From SZUA-36 sp963753105 (GTDB lineage: Bacteria; Pseudomonadota; Gammaproteobacteria; Xanthomonadales; SZUA-36), in the NCBI GenBank assembly GCA_963753105.1, contig CAVWBD010000001.1:682001-746000 (forward strand): 64,000 nt of DNA, written 5' to 3'. The translations under genes were made by a program, and so were the position numbers. Below, one piece after another: positions 1 to 10,331 of this stretch; within the stretch, counting starts at the first letter, position 1; every line of letters starts with the position of its first letter. The notes under the pieces are model-generated. The model saw only the letters and a list, made by a program, of their open reading frames with translations. It had not been told where the DNA came from and did no database searches.

Positions 1-48
1 GAAAACCGTCTGCATGCGCAAAAGGCCGTGATGGCGCTGACGATGTAG
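1..48 (+). CDS. possible 3' end of an unidentified gene
   Basis: The first 48 bases are open on the plus strand and end in TAG. They encode a 15-residue tail (ENRLHAQKAVMALTM) cut by the window edge. The tail is followed at once by a strong hairpin, as expected for a gene ending there and converging on the purine operon. Too little is visible to name a product, and chance openness is not excluded. Confidence 0.3.
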   Translation, partial: ENRLHAQKAVMALTM

Positions 49-51
49 GTG

Positions 52-85
52 TTCGGCGGAACATCAAGCAGATTGTTCCGCCGAA
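52..85. terminator. strong hairpin between convergent genes
   Basis: A perfect 12-bp inverted repeat (TTCGGCGGAACA / TGTTCCGCCGAA) with a 10-base loop lies just beyond the 3' end of the minus-strand operon and just after the plus-strand stop at 48. No T-run follows on either strand, so it is a stem that could protect or terminate both transcripts rather than a canonical intrinsic terminator. Confidence 0.5.
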
Positions 86-97
86 ATCAGCAGGGTA

Positions 98-1594
98 TCA
101 GTTGGTGTCTGGTGTCAACCCCGTAGCCGCGTTGAATGAATCGATCAGGCGATCCCATTCGTCCACGACATCCTGCGAGAAAATTTCCGCCCAGGTGTCC
201 TCGTCCCACAGCTTGACGAGGTCTTCCGAGCTCCGGCCCTGCTGCTCCACCCAGGTGAAGTACTTGAAGTTGTGCAAGGCCTTGCGGTCGGCGTAGCTCA
301 GTTCACGCACATGGTCGGTGACAGTCCCTGCCAGGTAACGTGCAAAATGCTGGTCTGCCTGACGTGAGCTGTAAGCACCATGCATCTCGTGCATTTCTTC
401 CATGCGTGATGAATACAGTTCCATCGAATCGGTCAGCGGCGTGAAGATCACATCGCGGCCATCCATGTCGTAATAATGCGCCGTTTTGATAGCAGCTACG
501 AGGTTGCAGATACTGGAAATTCCGAGCTGATCCAGCTTACCGATGGTGTCCTCATCCACACCTTCACGGCGCAGACAGGCATGACCCTCTTCCTCGTTGA
601 ACAGACGTAGCAGGGACATGGTCTGCTCGTCATCGATGGCCGCGATCATGTCGGTGTTGCGTACGTTGTGAATCCACGGCACATGCTTGTCACCGATACC
701 TTCGATACGGTGCTCGCCAAAACCGAAGCTGTGCAGGGTGGGGCACTGCAGGGCCTCGGTGGCCACCACGCGGATGCCGGGGTGGTGGGCGCGCAGGAAA
801 TCACCGGCGGCCAGGGTGCCGGCGGAACCTGTGGCGCTGACATAGGCCGACAAGCGGCGTGTCGTTCCACCATTTTGTGCGTAGTGCTTGCTGAAGATTT
901 CATCGATGATTGAACCGGTCGTGTGGTAATGCCAGATGGCGTTACCGAACTCCTCGAACTGGTTGAAAATGACGATACCGTCACCGCGCTCGGCGCGCAG
1001 TTCCCAGCACTTGTCGTAGATTTCCTTGACGTTGGACTCGGTGCCGGGCGTGGCGATGATTTCATCAGTGCCGATCTCACGCAGCCATTCAAAACGCTCG
1101 CGGCTCATGCCTTCGGGCAGGATGGCGATGGCCGGGCAGGCCAGCAGCGCGCAGTCATAGGCGCCGCCGCGGCAATAGTTACCGGTGGACGGCCAGACCG
1201 CTTTTTGCGTGACGGGATCATATGCGCCGGTGACCAATCTGGGCACCAGGCAACCATAGGCCGCACCGACCTTGTGCGCACCGGTCGGAAACCACTTGCC
1301 GGTGATGCCAATGATGGTCGCATCCACACCGGTGACAGAGGAGGGAAATTCGATCCAGTTACCTTCTCCAAATCCGCCGCCGTGCGGGCGGGGTTCGTTT
1401 TTCCACGTTATGCGGAACAGGTTGGCCGGGTCCGTGTCCCACAGTCCGACGTCGCTAAGCCGTTGGGTGATGGCATCGGGTACCAGGCCCGGGTCCTTCA
1501 TCTGTGCAAAGGTCGGCAACAGGATGTTGCGCTCCCGGGCGCGTGTGATGCTCTTTTGCAGAACGTCTTCGCGAATGTCGGGTATTAATTTCAC
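98..1594 (-). CDS. PLP-dependent fold-type II enzyme (cysteine synthase / ammonia-lyase superfamily)
   Basis: A 498-residue fold-type II pyridoxal-phosphate enzyme. TGAHKVGAA (about 105-112) holds the likely Schiff-base lysine near K108. STGNYCRGG (136-144) resembles the loop that contacts PLP and substrate carboxylate. GSAGTLAAGD in the second half is a phosphate-binding loop. The start is GTG at 1594, five bases after a GGAGGT ribosome site and overlapping the xdhD stop by 4 bases, so it is translationally coupled as the last gene of the purine operon. In E. coli the PLP enzyme of this locus is YgeX (2,3-diaminopropionate ammonia-lyase, about 400 residues). This protein is about 100 residues longer, so it may fill that role or act on another amino acid released from the purine ring. 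The substrate is inferred from context only. Confidence 0.8.
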   Translation of the reverse strand: MKLIPDIREDVLQKSITRARERNILLPTFAQMKDPGLVPDAITQRLSDVGLWDTDPANLFRITWKNEPRPHGGGFGEGNWIEFPSSVTGVDATIIGITGKWFPTGAHKVGAAYGCLVPRLVTGAYDPVTQKAVWPSTGNYCRGGAYDCALLACPAIAILPEGMSRERFEWLREIGTDEIIATPGTESNVKEIYDKCWELRAERGDGIVIFNQFEEFGNAIWHYHTTGSIIDEIFSKHYAQNGGTTRRLSAYVSATGSAGTLAAGDFLRAHHPGIRVVATEALQCPTLHSFGFGEHRIEGIGDKHVPWIHNVRNTDMIAAIDDEQTMSLLRLFNEEEGHACLRREGVDEDTIGKLDQLGISSICNLVAAIKTAHYYDMDGRDVIFTPLTDSMELYSSRMEEMHEMHGAYSSRQADQHFARYLAGTVTDHVRELSYADRKALHNFKYFTWVEQQGRSSEDLVKLWDEDTWAEIFSQDVVDEWDRLIDSFNAATGLTPDTN

Positions 1595-4486
1595 ATTTCA
1601 CCTCCAAGTTTGACGGTGGGGATTTTTTCGCTGTCACCCCAACCCAATTCAATTTCCGTAGCCTCTTGCCGCATGGCCCGAAGCAGTTCGTCCTGATCCA
1701 CGGGCAGGCTGCGTACACGCACACCGGTGGCGTTGTAAATGGCGTTGGTAATGGCGGCGCTGGTCGGGATGCTGGGCAATTCGCCGACACCCTTGGCACC
1801 GAATGGCCCGGTGGAAGTCTGGTGCTCCACGATATGCGAGACGATCCGTGGTGCATGGTTGATGCCGGGCGCTTTGTACCTGGCCATCACGCTGGTCCAG
1901 GGCCGGCCCTGCTCCTGGATGTAATGCTCGGTCAGCGCGTATCCGATACACATGACGATGCCGCCCTCGATCTGGCCTTCCAATGTCAGCGGGTTGATCG
2001 CACGCCCGACATCGTGGGCCGCGATCACCTTTTGTACCTGGGTTATGCCTGTGCGTGTATCGATCTCGCACAAGACAGCCTGGGCGCAGAAACCAAAAGC
2101 AAAGTGCATGTCGCCGCCTGTACCCAGTGGCTGGGTCTCGGGCGCCCAGTATTCGTATTCGGCCACCATCGGCACGCCGTTGCCGGTTGCTTGCTTGACC
2201 ACGCTGGCCAGGTCTACGGAATTATCGCCGCAAGTGGCCTGGCAGTTGGCAAAAGACACATCCTGAGGTTCACACTGCAACATCTCGGCAGCGGTTGGCG
2301 TTAGTTGCTCAAGCATGGTTTTCGCCGCGTAGCGGGCGGCATTACCGCTGACAAAAGTCTGGCGGCTGGCGGTGGTCGGACCCCCGTCCGGACAATGATC
2401 GGTGTCGCCCAGCAGTACATCCACCTGGTCGCGGCTGATACCCAGTTCATCGGCGGCGCAGGCCGCCAATACACCCGGTAAACCCTGGCCCAGTTCAGCC
2501 GAAGTAGTGCGGACCTGTGCACACACTGTTTCGGCTGAATCCAGCCAGACTTCAACCTGGGCGCTGGATTTATCCGGTGCGCCGCCACCGAGGCCGGTGT
2601 TCTTGTAGCCAATGGCCAGGCCCCAGGCATAGAGTTTATGGCCGTCCTGCCAGGACCAGCGGAAATCCCCGTTCCGCATGTCAGCATCAACCCGTTCGAG
2701 ACATTCGAGCAGACCCACGCTTTCACGCATGACCTGCCCGGTGGCGGTTGTCGATCCGACATCCAGCGCGTTGATACGCCGCAACTCGACGGCATCCATG
2801 TCCAGCGCCTCGGCGAGGATATCCATGTTGCTCTCAACCGCAAAACAGCTCTGTGAAACACCAAAACCACGGAAGGCGCCACAGGGTGCGTTATTGGTAT
2901 AGGCGGCAAAGCAATCCACCTTCACGTGCGGCACGTCGTAGGGGCCGGAGGCGTGCGTGGTGGCGCGGGTCAAAACCTTTTCGCTGAGGCTGGCATAGGC
3001 GCCGCCATCACCGTACAGGGTGGCTTCAACTGCGGTCAGCTTGCCATCATTCGTGGCGCCGGTGCGGATGCGGATCACGGTGGCGTGCCGCTTGGGGTGG
3101 AACTGCAGGCTTTCCTGGCGTGAATAGAGCATCTTGACCGGGCGTGCGACCTTCTCGGCCAGCAGCGCGACGTGGATCTGGCCGGCGATGTCTTCCTTGC
3201 CGCCAAAACCGCCGCCCATCAAGGGTGCGATCACCCGCACCTGGTCGTTTTCCACACCCAGCGCTGCGGCCGCCTGGTCACGGTCGAGATAAGGGATCTG
3301 GCTGCCGACATAGATCGAGGTCTTGTCGTGGAGGGCCGTTTCACCACGTGCGGCTTGCGGATCGAGGGCCCGCCAAAATCGGCCGGGTTGTAACCGGCGG
3401 GCACACCGATGGCGCATTCCGGCTCCAGGAACAGGTGTTCGGTGGTCGGTGTGCGGTAGGTCCGGTCGATGATGACATCGGCCGCGGCAAAACCCTCGGC
3501 CATGTCACCTTTCCTGACCTTGATGTGCTTCAGCAGGTTGCCGTCCGGGTGCTCATCGTGCAGACGCGGCGCACCCGGCTTCAGGGCATCCATGGCGCTG
3601 GTGACCGCCTCCAGATCTTCATATTCGACCCGGATCAACCCCAGCGCATGTTCCGCGATGGCCTCGGAGTCGGCGGCAACGATGGCCACCGCGTCACCGG
3701 TATAACGCACCTTGTCGGCACACAATACCGGCCAGTCCAGGGTCACGATACCGTGCAGGTTGCGCCCGGGCACATCATCTGCGGTCAGCACCGCTTGCAC
3801 GCCCGGTAAGCGCCGGGCTGCTTCGGTATCGATCGAGATGATGCGTGCGTGTGGCCGGCCGGCTCGTAAGGGTCCTGGCATACAACATGCCCGGGAACTG
3901 GTAGTCGTCCGTAAAGCGGGCCGTGCCACGCACCTTGGCCAGCGCATCGGGGTTGGGCTGCGCCTTGCCGACCTCGTTGATCTTGCCCAGCGTTGGTGGA
4001 ATATAGGGCGGCACCTGTTGGCCGTCTGCCTGCCGCACGGCCCGGATGACGCTCTGGTAGCCGGTGCAGCGGCAATAGGTGTCTTTCAGGGCGGCCTTGA
4101 TGTCGTCTTCGCTGACCGCTTCACCCGCGGCCTGTTTTTCATCCAGCAAGGCCTTGGAGGTCATGATCAGGCCGGGTGTGCAGATACCGCACTGCACCGC
4201 GCCGTGGTCCAAAAACGCCTGTTGCAACGGATGCAATTTCATCACCTGAAGACAGGCTTTCGATGGTCTCCACCTCGGCCCCCTGTGCTTTCAGTGCCGG
4301 GAAGGAACAACTGACCACGGGTGTGCCGTTGACCAGTACCGTGCAGATACCGCACTCGGCCTCGTTGCAACCGATCTTGGTGCCGGTCAGACCCAGGTCT
4401 TCACGGATAACCTCGGACAGAAAGCGTGATTCCGGTATATCCACTTCGACCGCTCGGCCGTTGACTGTCATTTGCAGCTTGCTCAT
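1591..4486 (-). CDS. xdhD: fused [2Fe-2S]-molybdopterin hydroxylase, XdhD type, three frameshifts
   Basis: A molybdenum hydroxylase with the iron-sulfur domain fused in front of the molybdopterin domain, as in E. coli XdhD. The span of about 965 codons matches that protein (about 956). The N-terminal ferredoxin part shows CNEAECGICT, CGICTPG and CRCTGYQ. The catalytic part shows GGGFGGKED, FRGFG, the Moco-loop GQIEGG and KGVGELP with the active-site glutamate. The reading frame breaks three times: near 4245 (between SLSSG and MKLHPLQQAF), near 3880 (before LRAGRPHARI) and near 3348 (before DKTSIYVGSQ). Each break is repaired by a single-base change and flanking protein stays conserved, so the damage is recent or is a sequencing error. 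The product would hydroxylate a purine or a related heterocycle with YgfM as FAD partner. As written, only fragments could be made. Confidence 0.8.
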
Positions 4487-5398
4487 TGCCCGGCTCCTCG
4501 TGTGCAGTCCAGGGTGCTCAGCGGCACGTTCAGCGGCGAGGGCCAGGACCAGCGGCAGGTGGATGACGGATCATTTCCGCACGGTATTCCTGCGTGGCGC
4601 GGTACTTGCTCGAGCGCAGCGGTATCGATTCCAGGATCAACCCGGCCGCCTGTTCAAATACACTCAGGTCCGGCCGGTTGACCCTGCAACAGGGCCATGG
4701 CCGGTTCGGCCAGATACGGCACCGGTCCGGCGGGTCCGAGGCTGATACGCACGGCGCTGATGGTATTACCAGCATCCAGTTGCATACGCGCCGCCATCGA
4801 GATCATTGGCAGCGCGACGCCCTGGGGCCGCATAACACGCGTAAACGCAGAGCCTTCATGGTCTGTTGTTGGCTTGAAAACGTAGCCGGGTCAACAACTC
4901 GCGGTGGTGATCGATGGCGCTTTTGCCCGGCCCCAGGAATGCATCCTGCAAGGGCATCCAGCGGCTGCCACCGGTATCTGTAATCTCAATTTCACCACCC
5001 AGCGCCAACAGGCCGATACTGCCGTCACCGGCCGGCAGGGCGTGTGCGACATTGCCGGCCAGCGTGGCCACGTTGCGCACCTGCGGGCCACCGATGACAC
5101 CACAGCTTTCCACCAGGCAGGTGCCATGGCGGGCGAGTAGTGCATCACGGGCGATTTGTGCGTGGGTTACCGCACAGCCGATAACGATGTATTCACCATC
5201 GCGGCTGATCGCGTCCAGCCCGGCAATCCGTGACGTGTCCACCAGGGCCTCGACCGCGGGTTTTGAACCCTGCTGGATTTCCAGCAGCAAATCGGTGCCG
5301 CCACCGACCACCCGTGCCTGGCCATCGTAATGATCCAGCCATTGCAGCGCCTCGCCGATCGTTTCTGGTACGTGGTAATGATTCCAACAGGTTCTGAT
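4483..5398 (-). CDS. ygfM: FAD-binding subunit of molybdenum hydroxylase, YgfM type, frameshifted
   Basis: CoxM/XdhC-like FAD subunit passing electrons from the XdhD iron-sulfur clusters. The intact part has VVGGGTDLL (FAD pyrophosphate loop), VIGGPQVRNVATLAGN and LPAGDGS. The frame breaks near 4860. The C-terminal flavoprotein domain (RSSKYRATQEYRAEM) continues in another frame and breaks again near 4555. A third frame then ends in TGA overlapping the xdhD ATG, the junction style of the rest of this operon. No ATG lies where the protein should start. An AGAGG site precedes an ATC codon at 5398 followed by RTCWNHYHVPETI, so the start may be a mutated or misread ATG. The boundaries are therefore approximate. 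Confidence 0.65.
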
Positions 5399-5414
5399 GT
5401 CTGCGTTCCTCTCG

Positions 5415-6743
5415 TTAATGTATCCGGTTCCAGATGGCTCTTGCGCGTTCCACGCAGCGCGTACGGATTGCGTGTTCATCCAGGTGCTGTAGACGGCCTT
5501 CATGCACGATCACCTCGCCGCGTGCAATGGTCGTGTGTACCGGCGCATATGCAAGCCCGAACAGCAAATGTCCGTACAGGTTGTTTTCATCCAGCGGTGT
5601 GAACGGCACGTAGTCCGGGATCATGATGTCGGCCAGTTGCCCGGGCGCCAGTGCGCCACGTGGTTCGATGAACAGCCGGTTGGCAATCCGGCGGTTGTTT
5701 TCCAGCAGTATGCTGCAAGCCTCGGCAAAAGCCGCGTTGGGGTCGCGCTTGTCGGTGCGCGCATGCAAGTACATCGCCCGGGCCTGGGAAATCATGTGCG
5801 AGGACATGCCGTCGGTGCCGAGCCCGACGAGTATGCCGTGGCCCAGCATATCCAGCGTCGGCGCGACTTTCAGCCCGTTATTCATGTTGGATTCCGGGTT
5901 GTTGACCAGCATCGAATCGCTGGCGGCCAGCATGTCGAGATCATCCGCTGAAAGATGGGTGCCGTGTGCAAAAATGGTTTTGTCTACCCGGGATGTCGAA
6001 CGCCTGGAACCGTTCCATGATGGTCTGACCGTGATTTTCCATGGCCAGTTTCACATCGGCCATGTCCTCGGCGGCGTGTACGTGGAAACCGGTATCCTGC
6101 CCGGCTTCAGCACAGCGTTCCAGGGTCCGGTCGCCGAGTGTCATCAAGGCATGCATACCGAACAGCGCCGTTATCTGCGTATCGTCATTGCCCCGGCATT
6201 TCTGGATAAAACGCACGTTTTCTTCGATGCCTTCGCCTTCGACGTTGCGGTCCGTCACCTCGTAACACAGACAAGCACTGAGCCCGACGTCCCTGGCGGC
6301 CTGTTCGATCCGGTCCAGGCTGCCATCGGCACAGCCGGGTGAGGCGTGGTGGTCGATGATGGTGGTGCAACCGGCCAGGGCCGACTCCATCAGCGCCAAC
6401 AGCGCGGAGTAATAGACGTCATCATGATCCAGTGCCGCGTCGAGCTTCCACCACAGAGACGACAGAATCTCTGAAAAATTTCGTGGTGGCGGTCCCGGTG
6501 GTGCAAAGCCACGGGCAAAGGTGGAATACAAGGTGGTGGTGGGTGTTGATCAACCCGGGCATAACGACACGGCCACCTGCATCCACGGTGCGACCGGCAG
6601 TGTGTTTAAGTGCGCCTGGTTTCACCGACCTCGACGATATGCCCGTTCTCAATGTAAACGTAGGCATCAGGTATGACCCGGTTGGTCTTGTCCAGCGTAA
6701 GCAGGTGGGCATGGGTGATCAGCAGTGATGACGGTTTATTCAT
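5415..6743 (-). CDS. ssnA: SsnA-type amidohydrolase / purine-ring deaminase, three compensating frameshifts
   Basis: Metal-dependent amidohydrolase of the SsnA / chlorohydrolase group, which deaminates or hydrolyses heterocyclic amidines. The ATG at 6743 overlaps the ygfK TGA. The protein begins MNKPSSLLITHAHLLTLDK. The pieces carry GLINTHHH (zinc histidines), FHVHAAED, the TIFAHGTHLS strand and GTDGMSSH. Frame changes occur near 6610, 6530 and 5985. Overall length from ATG to stop is exactly 443 codons, the length of E. coli SsnA (442 residues), so the shifts cancel. That balance argues for indel errors or very recent lesions. In E. coli this gene sits between ygfK and ygfM exactly as here. 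Confidence 0.78.
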
Positions 6744-9700
6744 TCAGCGTACCCCGGATGTGCAATTTTACCTGCTGCGGCCTGTTCGGTGGGTAAAGCG
6801 CCTGGCAAATAGGGCAACGAGCGGCGCAGGCCATTCAGCAAGACGTACATCGTTGCACAAGGCTCGAGCGACAGCGTGTCATGCTCGCTGGCATCGGCCA
6901 ATGCCTCGATCTGCTCGAGTGCAAAGGTGTCCGGGGCCAGCCGTGCATTAAAAAGCGGGCCCTGGTATTCAAGTTTGCCACCCAATTCGATACGGTGTGT
7001 CCGGCCCTGCCAGCGTGCTTGCATGGACCATGAATCTTTCTGCCGGAAAACCATGAAGGCGTTGTCGGATTGTGCCTCGAATTCAGATTGATCGAGATAC
7101 AGCCGTGGTTTATCACGGTAGGGTTCACCCGCTGTCGGGCAAAAGGTCGTGCAGTTGCCACACTCGTTGCAGAAATCGGTCAGCACTGCGATCTGGAAGG
7201 CCTGCTTGACCGACCAGGGTTTACCCGCTGAAACCCGGATGCCATCCGGGCCGTGTTGCAGTGTTGGTAAGCATATTTCAAGCGGTTCGCTTTGCCAGGT
7301 CTGCAGGGCCAGGTTGGGGCACACGCCGACGCAGATACTGCAATAATGATCACAGTCAAGGCAGCGTGCGGCCTCAGCCCTGGCCCGATTCTTATCGTAA
7401 CCGAGTACGACCTCATCGAAATTCCGCCGATTGTCGAGTGCGGTGTGCGGCACCGGTTCACGCCATTGCCGGTTCGCGCGTTTTCTTTGTAGTTCCGCTG
7501 TGTCAAAGGTCTTTACCGGTTGAGCCGTGGCGTCTGTCCGGCTCAGGATGGCCCGTGCAATGGCCTTGCCATCGGCCACGGCCTCGACGATGGACGAGGG
7601 GCCGTCGTTGACCACGTCACCACCGGCGTAAACACCGGGTACAGAGGTCTCAAAGGTCTGCGTATCGGCCTCGATATAACCCCAGCGGTTGGTAGTGATC
7701 GGTTCCTCGTCGAAAAAGTCCAGCACGGCGTGCTGGCTGATGGCGAGTATCAGGTTATCCAGCGGCACTTCAAACTCAGATCCGGGTACTTCAAACGGAA
7801 TCTTGCGACCGGAGCCGTCCCGCTCGCCACGGTATTCCATTTGCAGGCATTCGAGTCCGCGCAGGCGTCCGTTTTCGATTAACAGGCGCTGTGGTTTGGC
7901 CATCTCCGTCACCGCGATACCTTCCTCCCTGAGCAGGCCTATTTCTTCACGGTCGGCCGGCATCTGGTCGATGGTGCGCCGGTAGATAATGCTGATCTCA
8001 CCGTCAGCGCGGCGCCAGGCCGTGCGGGCACAATCCATGGCCGTATCACCGGCGCCGATGATGCCGATCCGTTGCCCGATGGACGCCGGGCGCCCTTCTT
8101 TGGAGCTTCTGAGGAAATACAAGGCGTCCATGACGCCGTCACAGTCCTCACCGGCGAGTCCCAGTTTCTTGCCGAGTTGGGCGCCGACCATGATCACGAT
8201 GTGGTCAAAACCCTGGCGGCGCAGTTGTGAGAGATGGATGCCCGAACCCGCCTTGACGTTGTAGTGGATACGCACGCCAAGTTGCAGCAGGCGTTCGAGA
8301 TCGCGGTCAATGACCGTTTGTGGAAGCCTGTATTCGGGAATGGCGCCACCGACCATGCCACCCGCATAGGGGTGCATCTCAAAGATGTCGACCTCGCAGC
8401 CACCCAGGGCCAGTTCCAGCGCTGATGCCATGCCACCGGGCCCGGCACCGATAATGGCCACCTTGATACCCGCTGGTTCAGGACGGGTGCGAGTCCCGGA
8501 TGGCCTTTCCTGGTCCATAATAAAACGCTTGATCTCGCGGATGGCCAGCGGTTCATCCAGGTGGGTGCGGATACAGGTGGTCTCGCACAGGTGGTCGCAG
8601 ACCCGGCCCAGGATGCAGGGCACCGGGTTGTCGGTGAGCGTCAGTTGCACCGCCAGATCATAGTCACCATCACTCACCGCGCGCATGTATTGCGGGACTT
8701 TCTGGTCGATGGCGCAGCGGTCAACACAGGGCGCCTCAATACAGTCAAACAGATCGAGTGCCCGCGATGTTTTGCTGCGCGAAGTCAAAAACGCCGCCTT
8801 TTGCAGCGTGTGCTCTTTTTGTACTTTTTGCGCGTACCGACGCAGGTTGGCGCCCGCCTGCGCCGCTTCGCTTTCTTCACCATCGGCAAGTGCTGCGATA
8901 AACGCTTCGATATCAACGGCATCGCGGGCTGCAAAAGCACTACGGGTGTTTTCGATGTATTGGTTCAGACGCAGGTAACCACCGGATTTGAGCAGGTCCG
9001 AGCAGACCGTGATGGTTTGCATGCCGCAAGCCAAGAGATCCGCAGCATTGAAGCAATCTGCACCGGCCGAGAACGACATCGGCAGTTCACCATCGAATTC
9101 CTGCCACAGTTGTTGGGCGAGGTTGACAGTGATTGCGTGCAGGGCACGGCCGGACAGGTACATCATCTTCTCTTCAGCATCGAACACGGTGCGGAAGTTC
9201 TCCACCTCCAGCGTGTTGCTGAGCTTGACGCCAAAGTGCAAGTTTGATTCCCGCGCGATGTCTTTCAGCGCGTGTATCATCGGCACTGCTGCCGCGTACT
9301 CCAGGTCGTGTTCAAAGGCCGAATCGGGCACCACCACGTCGATATAGCCCAATTCATCCAGCATCCCGCGTACCCGTTCGGGACCCAGCAGTGTCGGGTT
9401 GCACTTCACATAGGTATGCAGGTCCTTGTCCTGCATCAAATACGCGCAAATGCGTTCGATTTCATCCGGCGGGCAACCGTGCATCGTGGATAAAGTCACG
9501 TTGTCGGAAATCCGGTCGGGTATATCAAGTGCCCTGACCGCCGGGTAAAACTGCGCGAGCTGTTCAACGATATTTTTCTTGTAGGCAGAGCAATCATGCA
9601 TCTGCTCGAGAAACCACTGCATATTGGGCTGCTGGATGCCCTCGAGGTTGTAACCGACGCTGAGGTTGAACACGATACCGGGTGTCTCCCCGGCAAAGCC

Positions 9701-10114
9701 AAGCGCATGGTGCAGGGCGTGGATCAGCACCCAGGCGCGCAGGTACTCATCATATGACTGGTAAACTTTCAGTTCCTGTGACCATTCGACGTTGTAACCC
9801 TCGTCCTCCATGTCGATACAGGGCTTGGACACATCGAGTTCATCGAGTGTCTGTACCGTTTTAAGCTCGATATAGCGCGCCCCGCATAACCAGGCTGCGA
9901 CGATGTTCTGCGCCATCTGCGAGTGTGGTCCGGCGGCCGGGCCAAACGGGGTTTCAAGCGCATGACCAAACGCAGTCGTTTTAAACGGGTCGGAATTCCC
10001 GGGCACAAAGAAATTCTGCCGCGCGATACCAAAGATGGAATCATGGCTTTCCAGCTCCGTGAACACCCATTCGAATAGCTGGGATGAAGGTATCGGGTAA
10101 AACAGGTCAGACAT
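6740..10114 (-). CDS. ygfK: YgfK-type iron-sulfur flavoprotein (putative selenate-reductase-like / anaerobic purine pathway)
   Basis: A large, intact soluble redox protein of about 1124 residues. The ATG at 10114 (MSDLFYPIPSS) is chosen because upstream sequence belongs to the hydantoinase remnant. The N-terminal third is a dihydroorotate/dihydropyrimidine-dehydrogenase-like barrel (NLSVGYNLEG, KCNPTLLG, GVKLSNTLEV). The middle is a GltD-like part with cysteines APCVDRCAID and GRVCDHLCETTC, then an FAD site IGAGPGGMASA and an NAD(P)H site IGAGDTAMDC. The C-terminus holds two [4Fe-4S] motifs (CSICVGVCPN and CNECGNCTTFCPT). The family is required for anaerobic urate breakdown in gut bacteria and is proposed to reduce a purine intermediate. 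The exact reaction is not shown by sequence. It is bracketed by hyuA and ssnA as in E. coli. Confidence 0.9.
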   Translation of the reverse strand: MSDLFYPIPSSQLFEWVFTELESHDSIFGIARQNFFVPGNSDPFKTTAFGHALETPFGPAAGPHSQMAQNIVAAWLCGARYIELKTVQTLDELDVSKPCIDMEDEGYNVEWSQELKVYQSYDEYLRAWVLIHALHHALGFAGETPGIVFNLSVGYNLEGIQQPNMQWFLEQMHDCSAYKKNIVEQLAQFYPAVRALDIPDRISDNVTLSTMHGCPPDEIERICAYLMQDKDLHTYVKCNPTLLGPERVRGMLDELGYIDVVVPDSAFEHDLEYAAAVPMIHALKDIARESNLHFGVKLSNTLEVENFRTVFDAEEKMMYLSGRALHAITVNLAQQLWQEFDGELPMSFSAGADCFNAADLLACGMQTITVCSDLLKSGGYLRLNQYIENTRSAFAARDAVDIEAFIAALADGEESEAAQAGANLRRYAQKVQKEHTLQKAAFLTSRSKTSRALDLFDCIEAPCVDRCAIDQKVPQYMRAVSDGDYDLAVQLTLTDNPVPCILGRVCDHLCETTCIRTHLDEPLAIREIKRFIMDQERPSGTRTRPEPAGIKVAIIGAGPGGMASALELALGGCEVDIFEMHPYAGGMVGGAIPEYRLPQTVIDRDLERLLQLGVRIHYNVKAGSGIHLSQLRRQGFDHIVIMVGAQLGKKLGLAGEDCDGVMDALYFLRSSKEGRPASIGQRIGIIGAGDTAMDCARTAWRRADGEISIIYRRTIDQMPADREEIGLLREEGIAVTEMAKPQRLLIENGRLRGLECLQMEYRGERDGSGRKIPFEVPGSEFEVPLDNLILAISQHAVLDFFDEEPITTNRWGYIEADTQTFETSVPGVYAGGDVVNDGPSSIVEAVADGKAIARAILSRTDATAQPVKTFDTAELQRKRANRQWREPVPHTALDNRRNFDEVVLGYDKNRARAEAARCLDCDHYCSICVGVCPNLALQTWQSEPLEICLPTLQHGPDGIRVSAGKPWSVKQAFQIAVLTDFCNECGNCTTFCPTAGEPYRDKPRLYLDQSEFEAQSDNAFMVFRQKDSWSMQARWQGRTHRIELGGKLEYQGPLFNARLAPDTFALEQIEALADASEHDTLSLEPCATMYVLLNGLRRSLPYLPGALPTEQAAAGKIAHPGYAE

Positions 10115-10331
10115 GGATAAAGCCCCCGTTGGCGGCGAATGGTTTGCGCTTGATATAACGCCCCGCGCCACGGCTGACATCGAGTTGCCCGCCGGCGTCG
10201 ATGACCGTGGCACCGGCTGGTGTATCCAGACCGGTGCCGATGGCCTGGATAATTCCGTCGTGGCACAGCACATCGCCACGCCAGGTGCTCTCATGCGTGA
10301 CCAGCGTGCCGCCCTTGACCAGAACCGTCAT
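10107..10331 (-). pseudogene. hyuA: dihydropyrimidinase/hydantoinase remnant with about 400 internal residues missing
   Basis: A 74-residue frame that joins the two ends of a hydantoinase. Residues 1-48 match the family N-terminus (MTVLVKGGTLVTHES, then DGIIQAIG, then ATVIDAGGQL). Directly after come residues typical of the family C-terminus (GAGRYIKRKPF). The metal-binding barrel, with all its histidines and the carbamylated lysine, is absent. A normal member has about 460-480 residues, so roughly 1.2 kb is deleted in frame near 10180. The start overlaps the xdhC stop by 4 bases and the 3' end overlaps the ygfK ATG, so operon coupling is preserved. It cannot be an active ring-opening enzyme. 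Confidence 0.75.

Noticed and set aside
923..1588. Long plus-strand open frame opposite the PLP enzyme gene
   Set aside because: Shadow of GC-rich coding sequence with no family motif, and the minus strand has the clear PLP enzyme.
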